Shown: positions 1-12,194, counted from the stretch's first letter. The stretch: 64,000 nt of DNA from Daphnia carinata (GCF_022539665.2 NC_081338.1:868001-932000); one strand, 5' to 3'. The notes: generated by a model not told the origin, from the letters alone. Translations and numbers: made by a program.

Positions 1-1555
1 ATGAAAATATAGACATGTATAATAAGTCTTCTTTTTGTGCAGGATACTGTACCTGTTAGCACACAGAGCGCAAACACTAGATAAGTGGATAGGGTTTCTT
101 TTGCGACGTGCGCACTATGGTTATTCGAAGTAAGCCAGTAAGTTCCGTTGAAATATCAACAACGGTTTGAGAAATAAAAAATACATAAATTTTCCTCTTT
201 GCCCGATGGAAGATTATACTTCAATTACCTTTGAAACATTTTTTTCCTTAAACAAACAAACAAGCAAAATTGAAAAATTTGACTAATCTAAAGTCTTTTG
301 TTTGCTATCGTTTCTTAGCAGTTTTTTACCGGGTGATAATTTTAAATCGCTTAGTATAAATTTTTTGACGACACCTATGATTGAGGCGAGTCTTATTTGG
401 CCACATGAGGCAAGTTGCCTTCTATTTTTACGGTTTTTAAAGCCGTGAAGTTGTTGCCTGACTTTCAGTTTCATGTGGTAGTTGTCCAGTATAAGACGGT
501 TAGATCTTAAGTTTGTAAAACCCTAACATTCTTTGCATAAAGTACTTCGCCTGGAGATGAATTTTTCTATCTGGAATAGGACTCGGCCCCAGATTACTGG
601 AGACGGGCTTACTAACGGGCCCGCCACCATCTTCCGGCAGTAACCCGTGGCGAAATCTAGTCAGACTTCCTTTTTTATTTTTTATTGGCCTGTATTTTTG
701 TACGAAAACAGTGCTTTACTGCATCGTTTCATTAAAACACCAACAATAACTTGCAATATTCGTCGTATTGAAGAGATGGGGCGAATGTTTTTGTATTAAA
801 ACTCCATTTTAAATGCATGGGATATCGATATTGCACACAACTGGAATGAGCAATTTACGCTGCTATAGGAACCATTTGTACCAATTCTTTTGTTTTTCTA
901 AATGTAACTTATTCTTGTAACGAATGAAGACCAACAATAAAAAAACGGGTAGCTAAAGGGTAGCTTTTATTTTTAGACTGGAATCAATTAGAAGATTCGA
1001 AAACAAGAAAATGGGAGAGGAAAGAAAAAAAACCTTACTACCCTGTGCCAATCCTTACTACTCTCCTCGATTGTTCTACTGGAGATATTTACTAGAAGCG
1101 CCTTAAAGAAGACAAGGCCAAGAGGGATTTCGTGTTTGGCACAAAAGAACTATGAAAAAAAAAAAACGATTGAGTTCGAGAGGATCAGTTACTTACGGAA
1201 GAAATGTATTGGTATTATTAAACACTGCATACAACTTGGAAAATTTAGAGCAACAATAGAACGCAATTCGTTCGTGTCACACACCTGCAATTGCAAAAAT
1301 ATTTGATCCAAAATGTTACGCGGCATGGACGATGCCACCACCTAGGCGTTCGATGAATCTCGAGTTCTCATTATCATGGCCATTTGCATACTTCAAGACT
1401 GAAATTGAAAAATATAGTTGACGAAGCATGAGATTCATCTTCATACCTTGCCCCTCCTCCATTCACGGACACACAAGTAGTTAAACGTGCCAAATGGTGG
1501 ATCGAATTCTTTCAAACACTGGAGCTATTTGTTAATCCGTCTTCCCCGTCTAAAG
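1..1555. other. no gene recognised; AT-rich intergenic sequence
   Basis: I see no coding region that I can support here. The stretch is AT-rich, has short homopolymers and only small unremarkable open frames. It lies downstream of the 3' end of PAN3, which is transcribed towards it, so part of it should be the PAN3 3' UTR. TTTATT (AATAAA on the minus strand) occurs near 965, but it is too far and too common to call as the poly(A) signal. Confidence 0.5.
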
Positions 1556-4500
1556 TTATTGCTCGTTACTGGACGAAGCTCCCAAAACATGTGAAGGAGG
1601 TAACGCTGCTTGTTGCAGTTCGTTAAACGAAGTTTCCAAACACTGGTGCAGTTCAGCGTAGCTTACAACAAGAACGTTTTGTTGATCTCGCGAAGTTAAA
1701 CAAATCTGCATTGTAAAAACATAAAATCGACAAAAAAAAACTTTAAAGCAAGTAAAAAAATTAACTGCAAGGCTTGCCGACTCTCAGATGGGGGTGTCTC
1801 TCTTTAATTTAGTTTGCAGTTAGATATTAGTTAATTTATCATTATTATCACCACTGTTTTATTTTTGTTGGGGTTTGAGGATGGTTTTCCTCCCTGCTTC
1901 AGCACAGGGAGCCTCCACATCTTTTTTAAAAGGTATATGAAAGACCTTCCGAGTCGGCAGACCCTGATTAATTAACAAGTCTTCCCAAAACATACATACT
2001 TTGTCATGAGAGGCTGTGTCAAGTCGGTTGAGACAAGCCACAATATGTGCCAAGTCAACCCACGGTCGCCCGTCGTCTGTGCATGGATGTAGCATATAGT
2101 CTCGAAAAAGTTTTAGTAAATATCTGTCACCCGTTTCTGACCATGTTGAATCCAAATTTAACCTATAACAACGCAAAATAGTAAGTTGGAGGCGTTTAGG
2201 ACGCGCAAAATAAAGTGTGAGAAAACTTTTCCTTACTCCGGTCGGTCAACAACAGTTCCAAGTTTTCCAAGCAACCGGAACAGGCGACCGTTATCCAATT
2301 CTCTCGCAAGCTGATCTTCAAGATAGTCGGCATGTAAAGTGACTGCTTCCAATTGGCTGAAAAATCGAGCACCAATCATAGGCATTACTTCCTGGATGTT
2401 CTTGGCTCTAGAACCTTGGGGGGTGGAGAGCAAATACCTACAATAGTTAACAAGGTAGATGAATCCCAAATGATAAAATAATGATAAAATTCCCAAAGAA
2501 TATCAAATGAAATTATAAGACTAGGATAAAAAAAAAACGATGAGCAATACTGACATAACTAAATTTCGAAGATCCGAGGAATAATTTTTATTGATGATAT
2601 CCATGGAAGTGGGAACATTATCTCGTTGGAGAGCCAATAAAGAGTTGCACGCCAATGCAAGAATAAGCTTTCCCAAAGCCAAGAGGTCTTCTTGCTTGAA
2701 TAATAACCAAAAAATATATCGTCATCGAGTATTCAGAAAGGCGGACAAAACAAAAAGTGGGAAAAAAACTTGATTAGAACCTACCTGATAATGCGGAATC
2801 AAAGCTGAGGCGTTGGAAGCACTCGAGTCATAGGTGAGCACATCAAAAATTCCGCCGCCACATAATCGTAAACGACCTCTTGAGGTCACCAGGACTTTGG
2901 ATGCATCTAATGCTCTTACGGCCAAACCAGCGGAATGGACGCATCGCAAAGCTGAACATAGTTCAATTATGTAACTCCACAGTAAAGACTCGGGCAATAC
3001 ACCTAATACAAATGCGAAAGTTTTCATACAGTAATAGATATATAAAAAAAAAAAAAAAAGAAAAAGGTGGAATTTGTTGTTCGGAAGACCTTTTCCAGCT
3101 TGCTGCTGTAACATGCGGTTCTTCTGCATTGTATAAGGCCGAGGAGCCGACGGATCGCTGCTGAATGGATCAGAGTGTGGAGCAGTTGAAGCCAAATACT
3201 TTGACATTAGAGTTTCAGCTCCAGGGTAATAATCATAGGCAAAGACCATTGAATGATCACCAAAGGCCTTTGTTGTGAAAGCTTCTCTCAGAGTCACCAA
3301 ATGACATTGCTGCACTTTTCGCCATAGTTCTACCATTGACATACATTTAGCACTTGTGACTCTGTAACCTAAATACGCAATTATTAAACTTTCATGAAAC
3401 TCTTCTTTAATGATATTCCTTCCCCAATCATTATCAGGAAGTGTGATTCAGTTGTATTTTCAATTTGCAATTACCATGAATCCTCTTCAAGCAATATCGT
3501 ATCCCAGTTTTACTATTAGAGGCTTTATATGTAGAAGTAATTAAGCCATAAGTGTTGGACTTGACTGCTTGATTTAATGTATGAGTTTCAAGAGGAACTA
3601 GTTCGTGATAATGATCAACATCTGATGGTAAATCTGTTCGGAAAGAAAAAATATTCCCAGGTTAGACCAGACATTTTAACATAGCATCACCAACATACAT
3701 CACATCACACAAGATTATTTTTTTTTACATTGTCATTGGTCTATTGAAACCTAGGTTAGGCTATAGATATTTGAATAGGAGGGGGGAAAATAATTTTGGA
3801 TAATACCTGGAAATAAAGCAGGATCTGATGCCAATAAAGCCACCAGGTTTCTTTGGACAAGTTCAGCTCTTATGTCTTCATTCATAAAAAATGAAGATCC
3901 CTGCTGAGCAGTGCAACTTTGTAAAAAACTAGAAGGCCCATTATAAACTGAAAACAAATGATTGGGTTGTTGTGATGTTGAGACCAATTGGTTTGGAGAC
4001 TGAACTCTTCTGCTCAAAACTGAGTTATGAACTATCTTATCCGTTGCTTGACCCCCATGATTTCGAACAGTTAGATCTTCATGGTTAGGTTTAACATCAT
4101 CTTCTGGTGTATAATAATATGTAGTGCCACCAACATTTTCCTGTTCCGCAGTCAATTGCAACAGTCAAAGCGAATAAAATTACCAATTTAGATATGATAA
4201 AAGCGAATATTTTGAAAAGCAATTTAACTGCATCAACACATACCTCAAATAGAGACGAATTAGATCCTCCAGCTGTTTGTAAATCTGGTGATATGGATAA
4301 CTCTTGCGCTTTATGCATACATTCATCTTTAACTGAAAGGGCATAATTAGAAAATGTTGACTTGTTTACATTTTTCTTAAACGACTGAAGGAAGCCATTA
4401 CTCTCAATAATCGACAAACTTAGTTCTGTAGAAATTGATGCGGTGGTGGAATTGGCTGATCGAGTTGGTGAAGAAACAAAATGTAACGGAAACGTCGGAG

Positions 4501-4627
4501 ATGTACTTGACCGCGAAATAGAGTTGTGTAAAAACTGGCAATCATTTCCATAAAAACAAGTCCCAGAAGCGGCGAAATAACGACACACAACAGGTTTACG
4601 TGAGTGGCTTATAACATCGTCCATCAT
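1556..4627 (-). CDS. PAN3: PAN3, regulatory subunit of the PAN2-PAN3 poly(A) deadenylase
   Basis: Nine exons join in one open frame of 675 residues with GT-AG introns: 4244-4627, 3807-4140, 3475-3633, 3090-3368, 2785-3002, 2555-2694, 2237-2437, 2000-2162, 1556-1705. PAN3 is the RNA-binding adaptor that recruits the PAN2 exonuclease to mRNA poly(A) tails in the cytoplasm. Visible in order: a CCCH zinc finger (C15-x8-C24-x5-C30-x3-H34), a low-complexity linker, a pseudokinase domain (about residues 240-520, with LRRIHG-like and FDVLTYD segments), then the C-terminal knob with MPMIGARF, NGRLFRLLGKLGT and WSETGDRYLLKLFRD. The exon 6 donor was chosen at AT|GTCAGT because it restores the phase and the conserved NLxxYLL segment. 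The last exon (ICLTSRDQQNVLVVSYAEL) is short and easily missed, and the frame read through at 2000 is not the real C-terminus. Length is normal for animal PAN3. A tandem Met at the start leaves one codon of ambiguity. Identification is from remembered family motifs. Confidence 0.95.
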
Positions 4628-5985
4628 AAACCAAGATAATAGTTTCTTTGGTTTAGTGTAACCAAAGATTAAGAAACAATTACTCCTTTTTTTTCCAGCG
4701 TCACTATTCGTAGCTACCCTACTAACTACTCTTAAGGGGTGAAAAAATTCAGACGTAAATCATACCGTATTCAGTTTACGTTTCTACAATAGTAAGAAGA
4801 AAAAAAAATTAAGGACTTGAAATGTAGGGCCTGTTTGCACTCCCTCATATAGTAAGGTGGTTATGGGAGTATTGTTTCCAGTTTTAGAACTTGCCATTTG
4901 ATTGGCTAAAGAAATCTGCTTAAGGTGGCGTCACCTAGAGGACCCGGGAAAATCGTACGCGTAATGGAATATAGTGGGACACCCCGTGGAATAGCAATAT
5001 TCACTGTAAGTTAGAATGGATCAACGCAACTCAATCTCGCTCGGCTTCCTTGGCGCTATGAGGAAAAGTACGGAATCCTGGCTGATTTCAGGCCCTTTTC
5101 ATGAATTAAATAGGGGAAAAAGCTGGTCAGGAATCTATCATCAATGGGCGTTGCCATCATTGATGATCCTGAATACTCTTATAATCTTTCACTATTTTTT
5201 TTAATGTTTACATGAATAATAAAACGCACACGACAATTCAATTTGTTTAATTTATTTTTAGCATTCTCCGTTGACTAGTCAAAATGTATTGTTTTTCATA
5301 ATTGTTGGCTTATAGCTGGCTATTACACCTCTGTAGGAAAATCGGGGTAGAACTCGGGGCAAACGTAGAAGGCGTTGTAATCAGGTATGTAACCGGGTTT
5401 TACAACCAGTTATCTTTTCCTCGCCGCTCCAGGTTAGGACGCGGAGATTGACCCACACAGGCAGAAAAATATCCCCAAGTAAAACCCGAAAACCGTGTAA
5501 CGTGCTAGCGCATTAAGTCAAAAGGTCGACAAGAGAAAGTCGGACCTACAAAATCCCTTAGAGCGGTTCACCGCTCAACAAGTAAAAGTAATTGTAACCT
5601 CTCCGAAAAAGGATGTTCAGTTGTTGAAAATTAAAAATAGGGGTGTAGGAATTAGCAAGTCTTTCAGGGGACGTCTAAACAGTAACTTGTCAGAGGCAAA
5701 AACCGGGTTCTGATACCCCGATGGGTTTGGCAACCACATTCAGTTCTATTTAGTTTTTCCAACCTGGATCATATGACTACCTTTAAGTATGTACGTAAAT
5801 TAAGGTGTTGATTGTTTGTATATGTTTAACATTTATAATATGTATTTAGAGTTGTCTCAGTATTATGAGAGTTCGACTTTCCATCAACTGCGATACAGGG
5901 TTAAAAGGAATTTTACAACCGCACAAAAATCCGAAAGGACTAGGCCCATTGGCAAAAGAGCTATCCGATAGACGCGCATTCCCCC
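4628..5985. other. intergenic; PAN3 upstream region and unassigned sequence
   Basis: The first 200 bases upstream of the PAN3 start should hold its promoter on the minus strand, but I see no clear TATA box or initiator. The rest has no coding frame that I can support. A short frame at 5016-5204 has no recognisable motif and is not called. Confidence 0.4.
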
Positions 5986-5989
5986 GGAA

Positions 5990-6430
5990 ACAGATAAATC
6001 TTCGCGATTGAAAATTAATCACGATTGCGATTTCGCTTAAAATTTTAATTGACGATCAAATCATTTTAAAATAATCGAAATCGGCGATTAAATTAAAATT
6101 TTAAAAATTTAATCGAGCGATTATTTTTCGATTATTTAGCGACATCTGTGAACGGTGATGAGAGTATATGAAAGTATACTCATAGCTGTGTCACTTTTGT
6201 AGCAGACGCTTTTTCGAAGTGTTAACTTGTGCCAATATAAACAATAGTTAATGGTTAACAATGGTTGGTAAGTTATTTCTTTACTGCTAGATGGCATAGA
6301 AAAACAATCGGAAAAATAATCGGTAAGAAATTTAATCGAAAATCAAATTTTTTCAACAGACGAATGATCACCGATTATTTTTTTCCCGATTATCGACGGT
6401 GACCGATAATCGCCCAAGAAATAATCGGAT
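5990..6430. repeat. CGATTA-rich quasi-palindromic repeat
   Basis: The stretch is dense in CGATTA, TAATCG and CGATTATTTTT in both orientations, in two arms (about 6000-6135 and 6310-6430) around a normal-composition centre (GCGACATCTGTGAACGG at about 6140). The arms can pair imperfectly. A shorter element of similar design (GATCGG-rich, followed by GCGACATCT) lies at 63330-63440. It looks like a non-autonomous dispersed repeat. I do not know the family. Confidence 0.55.
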
Positions 6431-6478
6431 GGCAAGTCTGACTATAGGTTTAAAACACATGAATTTAAATGAAATTAA

Positions 6479-6786
6479 TGTTGTGGATTTTCAACTGGAA
6501 ACAAGCTGCGGCATCACTAGAATAGGAAGACCCGTCAGAAGAGCTGCCGTTTTGATTAACAAAGTTGTAATTTTGTAGGCCGCTAGGGGCGCTGTGAAAC
6601 CGAGCCTTCTTGGTGGCCGATATCGGCAAGGATCGGTTGTTCAATTTTCCCCTTTGCCACAAGCAAACGTCTTAGTAAAAATTCTCAATTCCATTAAAAG
6701 AACTGGTTTAAGAGTCTGAGTTATTACTCCACACGGAGGTATATTAATGTCAACAAGTTCAAAATAAAAAATCCCAATCTGTATCA
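6479..6786 (+). mobile_element. solo LTR of a BEL/Pao element with 5-bp target duplication
   Basis: The 308-bp segment begins TGTTGTGGATT and ends TGTATCA. It is flanked by the direct repeat ATTAA (6474-6478 and 6787-6791), as expected for one LTR left by LTR-LTR recombination. It is a diverged member of the LTR family found at 42390 and 49494: it keeps the coding segment GRPVRRAAV, the block GGGGCGCTGTG and CCTTCTTGGTGGCCGATATCGG. The similarity to the intact LTRs is clear by eye, with many substitutions and indels, so the insertion is old. Confidence 0.75.
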
Positions 6787-6809
6787 ATTAAAATATCCCA
6801 ATGATTGCA

Positions 6810-7012
6810 ATTGTAAAGTTTTAAACCTCGTGTGTTGTCAGTGAGTTGCCGAAACAACTCCGAATTACAAGGTACAAACATGCGGTATTTATACCAAAAC
6901 AAGACACAAATGCCAAGGTAAAATGGGAGGGATTACATTCACTTTCACTTGTTAAATGCTTGAGGGATGTAAGAGGTGGAGCTTCCTTTAGTTAGCCTTT
7001 GGGCTCGTTACA
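6810..7012 (-). mobile_element. Gypsy-type LTR, minus strand
   Basis: Read on the minus strand it begins TGTAACGAGCCCAAAGG at 7012 and continues with a TATAAATACCGCATG promoter-like block and GGAGTTG...CAACTC. The same sequence in the same orientation occurs at 17510-17723, clearly diverged by point changes and small indels. Here no polypurine tract precedes the TG end, so a deletion probably joined pol directly to the LTR. The 3' boundary is approximate. Confidence 0.65.
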
Positions 7013-7059
7013 CAATGATTTTTTTATATAAGAATGTTTGAACAATTTTCACAAAATAA

Positions 7060-8230
7060 GTTGTCATGTCTGACAGGCTTCTCATGGGTTAATTCTTGTT
7101 ACGGTGTTGGTCAATTGCATTTGTAGAATTTTTCGAATTGTATTGATGTTTTCGATGATTTGTGATTGTCAGCTTGCAAAGCTATGCTTGAGAAAAATGT
7201 AGTTCGTTCTAGCCGACTCAATGTATCGGTTATACGTTATAATGGGTAGGAGTCTTTAACCATTGCAGCGTTGAGCTTTCGGTAGTCTACGCAGATGCGC
7301 CATCTCATTTCTGCACTAAGACCTCATAACAGGACCAAGGACCTTCAGACGATTCAATTACACCTCAAAACAGTATCCTTTCTACTTGATTTTGAATTAC
7401 GACGGATTCTTTCCATTTGCTTTTGTAAAGGAGCTGATGGATTGAAGAAGCATTTCCAGTATTAATGCCACGTTTGACTACCGAACAGTATCCCCCAATC
7501 ATCCTCGTTTAGTGCAAAACATGGATGGATAAATTGTTTAGAAATTTGTACTGTTCTGTCTTTTCCTTCCTTTTCAGATTTGTTTCAATTTTAAATCAAT
7601 TTGTTTTAACTGGATTCGAGTCTGGTTCATCGAGCGAAACCTCTGTCATTAGAACTTCTGGATTTCTCTCTGGTTCTTTGGGTTTGGGATGTTCTTCCAC
7701 TGTTCCCAATTCCACTTCTTTTTCCAGCGGAGACAATTTGGCAATACGAATGTTTTCAAAATCTGTTCATACGAGGATGTGACCGGTTGATAGGCTACTT
7801 GTTGCTAAAAGTGAATCTGCTGGTGTCACGAAGAATGAACATTCCATCACGTTGGAAACACTTGCTGGAATTTGCTTAATCGAACATGCTGGTATTTCGT
7901 GGCGATCTTTCGAAATACGCAGATTATCTTTTCCTTTTGCTGCTTGAAGAAGAGAGATTTCTGCAAGTGGTGATTTCCCAGCCTTGAACGACGACTCTCC
8001 TGGTGCTTAGTCGATGTGAATAGCTCGAAATTGTTGTAATAAATGATTTCTCAATAGTAGTTTAAAACTGAAGTGACAAAACATGGTGACATTGGTATAA
8101 CTGTTGCGTTTCTTTTTATTGTTTTCCCTCTGTGGTTTACCACAAAATCCGTTGTTCTCTGAGGTGGCAGAGTATTGTCGTTTTTCAATACGAATTTTTG
8201 GTTAATTCAGATGTTTCTTGACGAATTCAG
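7060..8230 (-). pseudogene. Gypsy pol remnant (protease region to start of reverse transcriptase)
   Basis: The minus strand read in several frames gives a linker rich in Pro and Glu (about 7600-7990), then NEDDWG and, at 7200-7320, the reverse transcriptase entry motif RICVDYRKLNAAMVKDSYP typical of Ty3/Gypsy. Stops and frame changes interrupt it throughout. The sequence stops shortly after this motif and the Gypsy LTR starts about 100 bp further on, so the rest of pol is missing. It probably belongs to the same family as the minus-strand element at 17510-25762, on the basis of the shared LTR. Confidence 0.65.
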
Positions 8231-8346
8231 TTTTCTCTTGTAATTAATTGTAAATATCAAAATAATTTCATAATTATCCAGCCATCTCTAGGGTTTTTTG
8301 GGTTTTATATAAATTGAAATGTCTTCATACCAGATTTTTGATCATT

Positions 8347-9100
8347 TTACGTATTGGTTTCCATATAACTTTTAAGCCAATTGGGATGTTTATCTCGATT
8401 TGTTAGATGTAATGATTTCCATTCTTTTTTGAATTGATGGATATTTAACCTTAATTGATCCAAATTTCGAATTTCATGCCTAGTTGGAAAATTAGCCATA
8501 TTTTCATCCTTGTAATCTAGAATCTTTTCCATAGATTCTAAGAGATTGTTCTTAGCAAACTGAGCATGAACAAGTGATAGATCATTATTGCCTTGTAACG
8601 TTAATTTTTTATTTATATATCTTGAATAATTGTTGGTAAGTAAGCTGCTACCCATGGTGATTCTTCATCTACCTCACACTTTAAAACAAATATTTTCAAT
8701 ATAAATATTATAATAAAATTTTTTTCGGAAAATATTAGTCCTGTCCATCCTCACCAGGATGAGCTAACATTAAGTTTTTCAATAATTGTACAAAGATATT
8801 ATCATCACCAATTTCACGTTTTATAGGATGTATGGCGTATTCCAAATCAAGGAATTGACAAATAGCACTCACAAATGATGTCGGTAAGTTATTCATTGAA
8901 TTACCAGGCCCACAAAAGTTATATTCGGGAATAGTTACCCCATTTCCTAGCTCTCGTTTTTTTACGTAATTCATCATGCAGTTTTCCATGAAGTTCTTTT
9001 GCTTTGTGAATGAATTGAGGGTAATCGTCTCTACAAGTAGTAACTTTCCAATAATGTTTTATTAAGTATTCTTTTATATGGAATAAATCATCTCATTCCG
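8347..9100 (-). pseudogene. relic with parvovirus-VP1-like phospholipase A2 motif
   Basis: A minus-strand frame at 8735-8989 contains IPEYNFCGPGNSMNN followed by a DAICQ..D.EY-like segment. This resembles the calcium-binding GPGN loop and catalytic helix of the phospholipase A2 domain in densovirus and parvovirus VP1, also reported in some Polinton or adintovirus-like elements. In the helix the catalytic His-Asp pair reads Leu-Asp (QFLDLEYA), so activity is probably lost. A Lys-rich open stretch at about 8985-9060 precedes it in another frame, with a shift near a run of As. A second frame at 8347-8655 (102 residues) lies downstream and is unrecognised. A capsid gene of an integrated DNA virus or a piece of a large DNA transposon are both possible. 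Confidence 0.45.
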
Positions 9101-9439
9101 AGGCGATAAGCGATAAGCCTAGCTTTCATAAAAGATTTACCAGCATGATATTTTTCAACAGCATGTTTTTAATTTTCCAAATTATAAATCAGCAACATTT
9201 TTCATTCGAGTTCCATCTTTTTGTATCTGTATCAAAATATTTTCGATCAACTCGTGCATATCCTTGTTCACTTTTAGGAGAAGCTGTACCTCTCATTATT
9301 TCATACAACCGCTTTTGCTTCTTGACCTGGTTTAGGTCTACATCCGAACTCAGCTAAAATCGAATTCATTAGTCCCATCAGTTCTTCCATGACATAGTTG
9401 TGGAACTTGTTGCCTTTTCCAAATGTAAGGTCATCCACG

Positions 9440-9480
9440 CCCAGCTGGCACATCGTTAGCTGGGTCGTGACCATAACGCT
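9440..9480 (+). repeat. left terminal inverted repeat of transposon A
   Basis: It begins CCCAGCTGGCACA and continues GCTGGGTCGTGACCATAACG after a 6-base spacer. The complement of 17425-17463 gives the same 13 bases, then GCTGGGAAGTGACCATGAAACG after a 7-base spacer. Confidence 0.7.
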
Positions 9481-9507
9481 ATTTGGCCAACTTCTCGCTA
9501 CCATTCT

Positions 9508-9690
9508 TTATGCTGCTGATTGTCAATACCTGGTCACTACGTTTTCACTGCCTCAAATTCCCAAGAAGGTACCATAAAAAGGTTTAAGGCAGTTGGCTGC
9601 TGATTTTACCTGGTCACTACCTTTTCACTATCTTAATTTCCCAACAAGTTACCATAACAAATTAATTGTTTTTTGGAACTGTTTGCTAGT
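9508..9690 (+). repeat. subterminal tandem duplication
   Basis: Two copies of a unit of about 87 bp, starting CTGCTGATT at about 9511 and 9598, each carry ACCTGGTCACTAC, TTTTCACT and CAA..A.GGT(T)ACCATAA. Repeated short motifs just inside the ends are usual in CACTA-type elements, where they can serve as transposase-binding sites. That role is inferred here. Confidence 0.6.
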
Positions 9691-9711
9691 AAATTTTATT
9701 TCGACTCGATA

Positions 9712-12102
9712 TTAGAAGAAAAATAAATTCAAAATAAAATTTTCAATGAAAATTTGTTTTTTTAACTTCTGTCGGTCCTTGTCTTCCATCAGTAAAGGAA
9801 AAATAGCAAAATGGCTGGTTTCTTCCGCCTCTTCGTCAAAATCATATAATTGCCAGGACATAGGAATCGCATATGCTTTGCATTTTACATTTTCAATTGG
9901 GTAGGTTATTAGGGGACTGATTAAATTAGTATTCACACGGTACGTTTGAAGGACACCATTTGCATCAAAAGGAGATTCCAAAAGCGGTTCGGGCTCGAGA
10001 AAACGGAAACCAACAATTTCTACATCATCACCAACCTGCATAACATTTTGAATACATACAATGGTCCCATCGTTGATGAAGACACAGTTGTTCGGAGCTC
10101 TCGTAGTTAACCGCCATGGATCCAGCATAGCAGTTCTATATTGCTTTGCTTCGAAAAGAACATCGTTACCATCAGGTAAAGGGCCACGACAATGGGGATT
10201 AGACAACAGTAATGAAGGGACGTTGACAGGGGTGGATAGCTTTTTACAACTTGCCGCTTCTGCCAACCTTTTTACAACTTGTGCCAAAGGATTCTGACTA
10301 CGACGAACTTTTTTCTTTATCTGTTGCAGAAAATTTTCAAAGGGGAAACAGCTGAAGTTATCGACAGGACCAAAACGTAACACGTCATCCGGAAGATGGA
10401 TGAGTCCATGGACGTTATATACTACAAATTCGGGCCCATACAATTTACGGCTCTCAGAAACAAAATGCTAAAGCAATTGCTTACTGTAATCATTGTAAAC
10501 AAAGCACAATTTATCCGAAATCAAAATTTTCATTGCAAGGTGGAGACACAGGAAATGATTATACAATGGTTCAGGAAGGACATTGTTCAAAACCACAGGG
10601 CCCCAATAAAGTAAAAACTGTCTGAACTCGGTGGCTTTCCACCGAGGCAGGTCGATAAGAGATCGTGGCTGCCTAACAAATTCGTTTGGGACTGAGTTGC
10701 GTATCGCTATTAACCTGCGCGAAATTTCTTCCACATTTTCTTTGCTGATTAGACGGACAGATGTCGATCGTTTCACACAGGTTTTGAGAAGCTTCCGCAT
10801 TACTCCCAGACAGACTAGGTGTTGGTAGTCCATTGGGAAATCGAGAACCATATCAATGGAAAGGTCTTCCAATACGGACAATCTAACGTGATGGTCTGGT
10901 TGTTGGCGGTCTACAAATGTCTGATGAGTTCGTAGTGCTGCTTCCATATCAATATACGTTACTCTGCCTTTATGTTTTCCCGGTGTAACATAATAAAAAC
11001 CTTCTGTGACACACTTCGGACAAGAGTAGTAGCCGGAATGACCCACGATCCCGCAGATAAATGAGCGGTCTACAGCATCAAGATTGAAGTTTAAGATTTG
11101 AAACCCAAGTACAAGACCACGAAGAGTAATGCCATTACTCTGCAAACTGGAGGCGTCTTCCACAAACATCTTCAAAAACTCGTTTGCACTTGCAGGCTTC
11201 TGGGACCCGTGGTAGATCCCAACAGGGAAAGGAGTTTGCTCTCCTTCCAACAAGAACAAAATGGGATGAAAGTGGCTACGGCTGCTTTTACTCAGAGGCA
11301 ATCCATCCGTGTTGACGCGTCCCCTAACGACCGAAGGAATCTTGCTAAGTTGACGTAGTCCAAGTTGTTGCTGAATTCCTTTCTCCAACCCAAAGTGGTA
11401 GTAAGTACCATCGCCCGCCATTGGAATAACAGTAACTTTGCGTGGCGTCTTCAGAAGAGTTCTTGCACTGTTAGGCAAGCATGTGAATGTGGGGCCTTGA
11501 TGACGAAGAGCCTTAAAACCCTTGATGAGCCTGTCGGCGGCTGCGCCTGAGACATCTTCCTTCGTAATCCAATCTGCCAAAAACTCTTTGAGCTCCACAT
11601 CTTGATCAATTGGCTCCGCTTCTGCATTTAGAATGGCATCGATGTCGTCCCAATCCTCCAAGTCTATGCCTTCGTCACTGGATTGTTCGCTTTCATCTGT
11701 AGTAGATTGAGGTGTTGCATCAGAACCGGACTCCAACAAGGATTCTGAACGATCATTATAAGCATGATTTTCATCGTCATTTTGACTTTGGGGTAAGTCG
11801 TTGAAATTGATTGATGTTGGAGACGATTGGTTTACATCTATTGAGCTTGAATGGCCCGAAGTCTCAAACATCTCGTCATTGTTCAAGGAAAGCGGCGCAT
11901 CGTCGTTGTCATCTCTTTCATCATCGGAATCTTCGTCTACGCTATTCACAACATCTTCCCCAACCAGCAGAACGTTTTGGCGTGGGCTGACAAGCAGTTC
12001 GCCGTCCAGCTGTCCACCGAGCATAGCAAACTCTTGGTTGAATCTGTTAATCAACTGTCTCCTCTTAACTACTAACTTTCTTCTTTTGGATGGTTCCTCC
12101 AT
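9712..12102 (-). pseudogene. CACTA/EnSpm-like transposase (copy A), one in-frame stop
   Basis: One minus-strand frame of about 796 codons is interrupted only by a TAG at 10468-10470. The N-terminus is basic (KRRKLVVKRR), followed by a long acidic Ser/Asp/Glu-rich region (about residues 45-170). The catalytic core follows: RVNTDGLPLSKSS (first Asp), FNLDAVDRSFICGIVGHSGYYSCPKC (shown here only as the DxxxRSF - GHSGYYSCxKC block), then DYQHLVCLGVMRKLL and an NVHGLIHLPDDVLRFG block near the C-terminus. These match the transposases of animal CACTA-like elements, with a Cys/His insertion after the second catalytic residue. Copy B at 59193-61386 aligns along its length, which shows that the TAG replaces a sense codon rather than ending the protein. 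The element's DUF4806-like gene lies divergently to the right. Confidence 0.75.
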
Positions 12103-12194
12103 TGTAGCCTAAAAAAATAAATGTTAAGCATCAATCCGTCAAAAATTTCAATGTTGAAAATAAATAAACAGATAATAAATTTCAGGCTACCTTG

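Noticed and set aside
283-474. 63-residue basic minus-strand frame
   Set aside because: Short, no homologue or splice context that I can support.
5016-5204. 62-residue plus-strand frame
   Set aside because: No motif and no conserved neighbour; composition is like the flanks.
10468-10470. Two separate transposase genes at 10468-12102 and 9712-10443
   Set aside because: Both are in the same frame, and alignment with copy B runs through the TAG, so it is one gene with a nonsense change.
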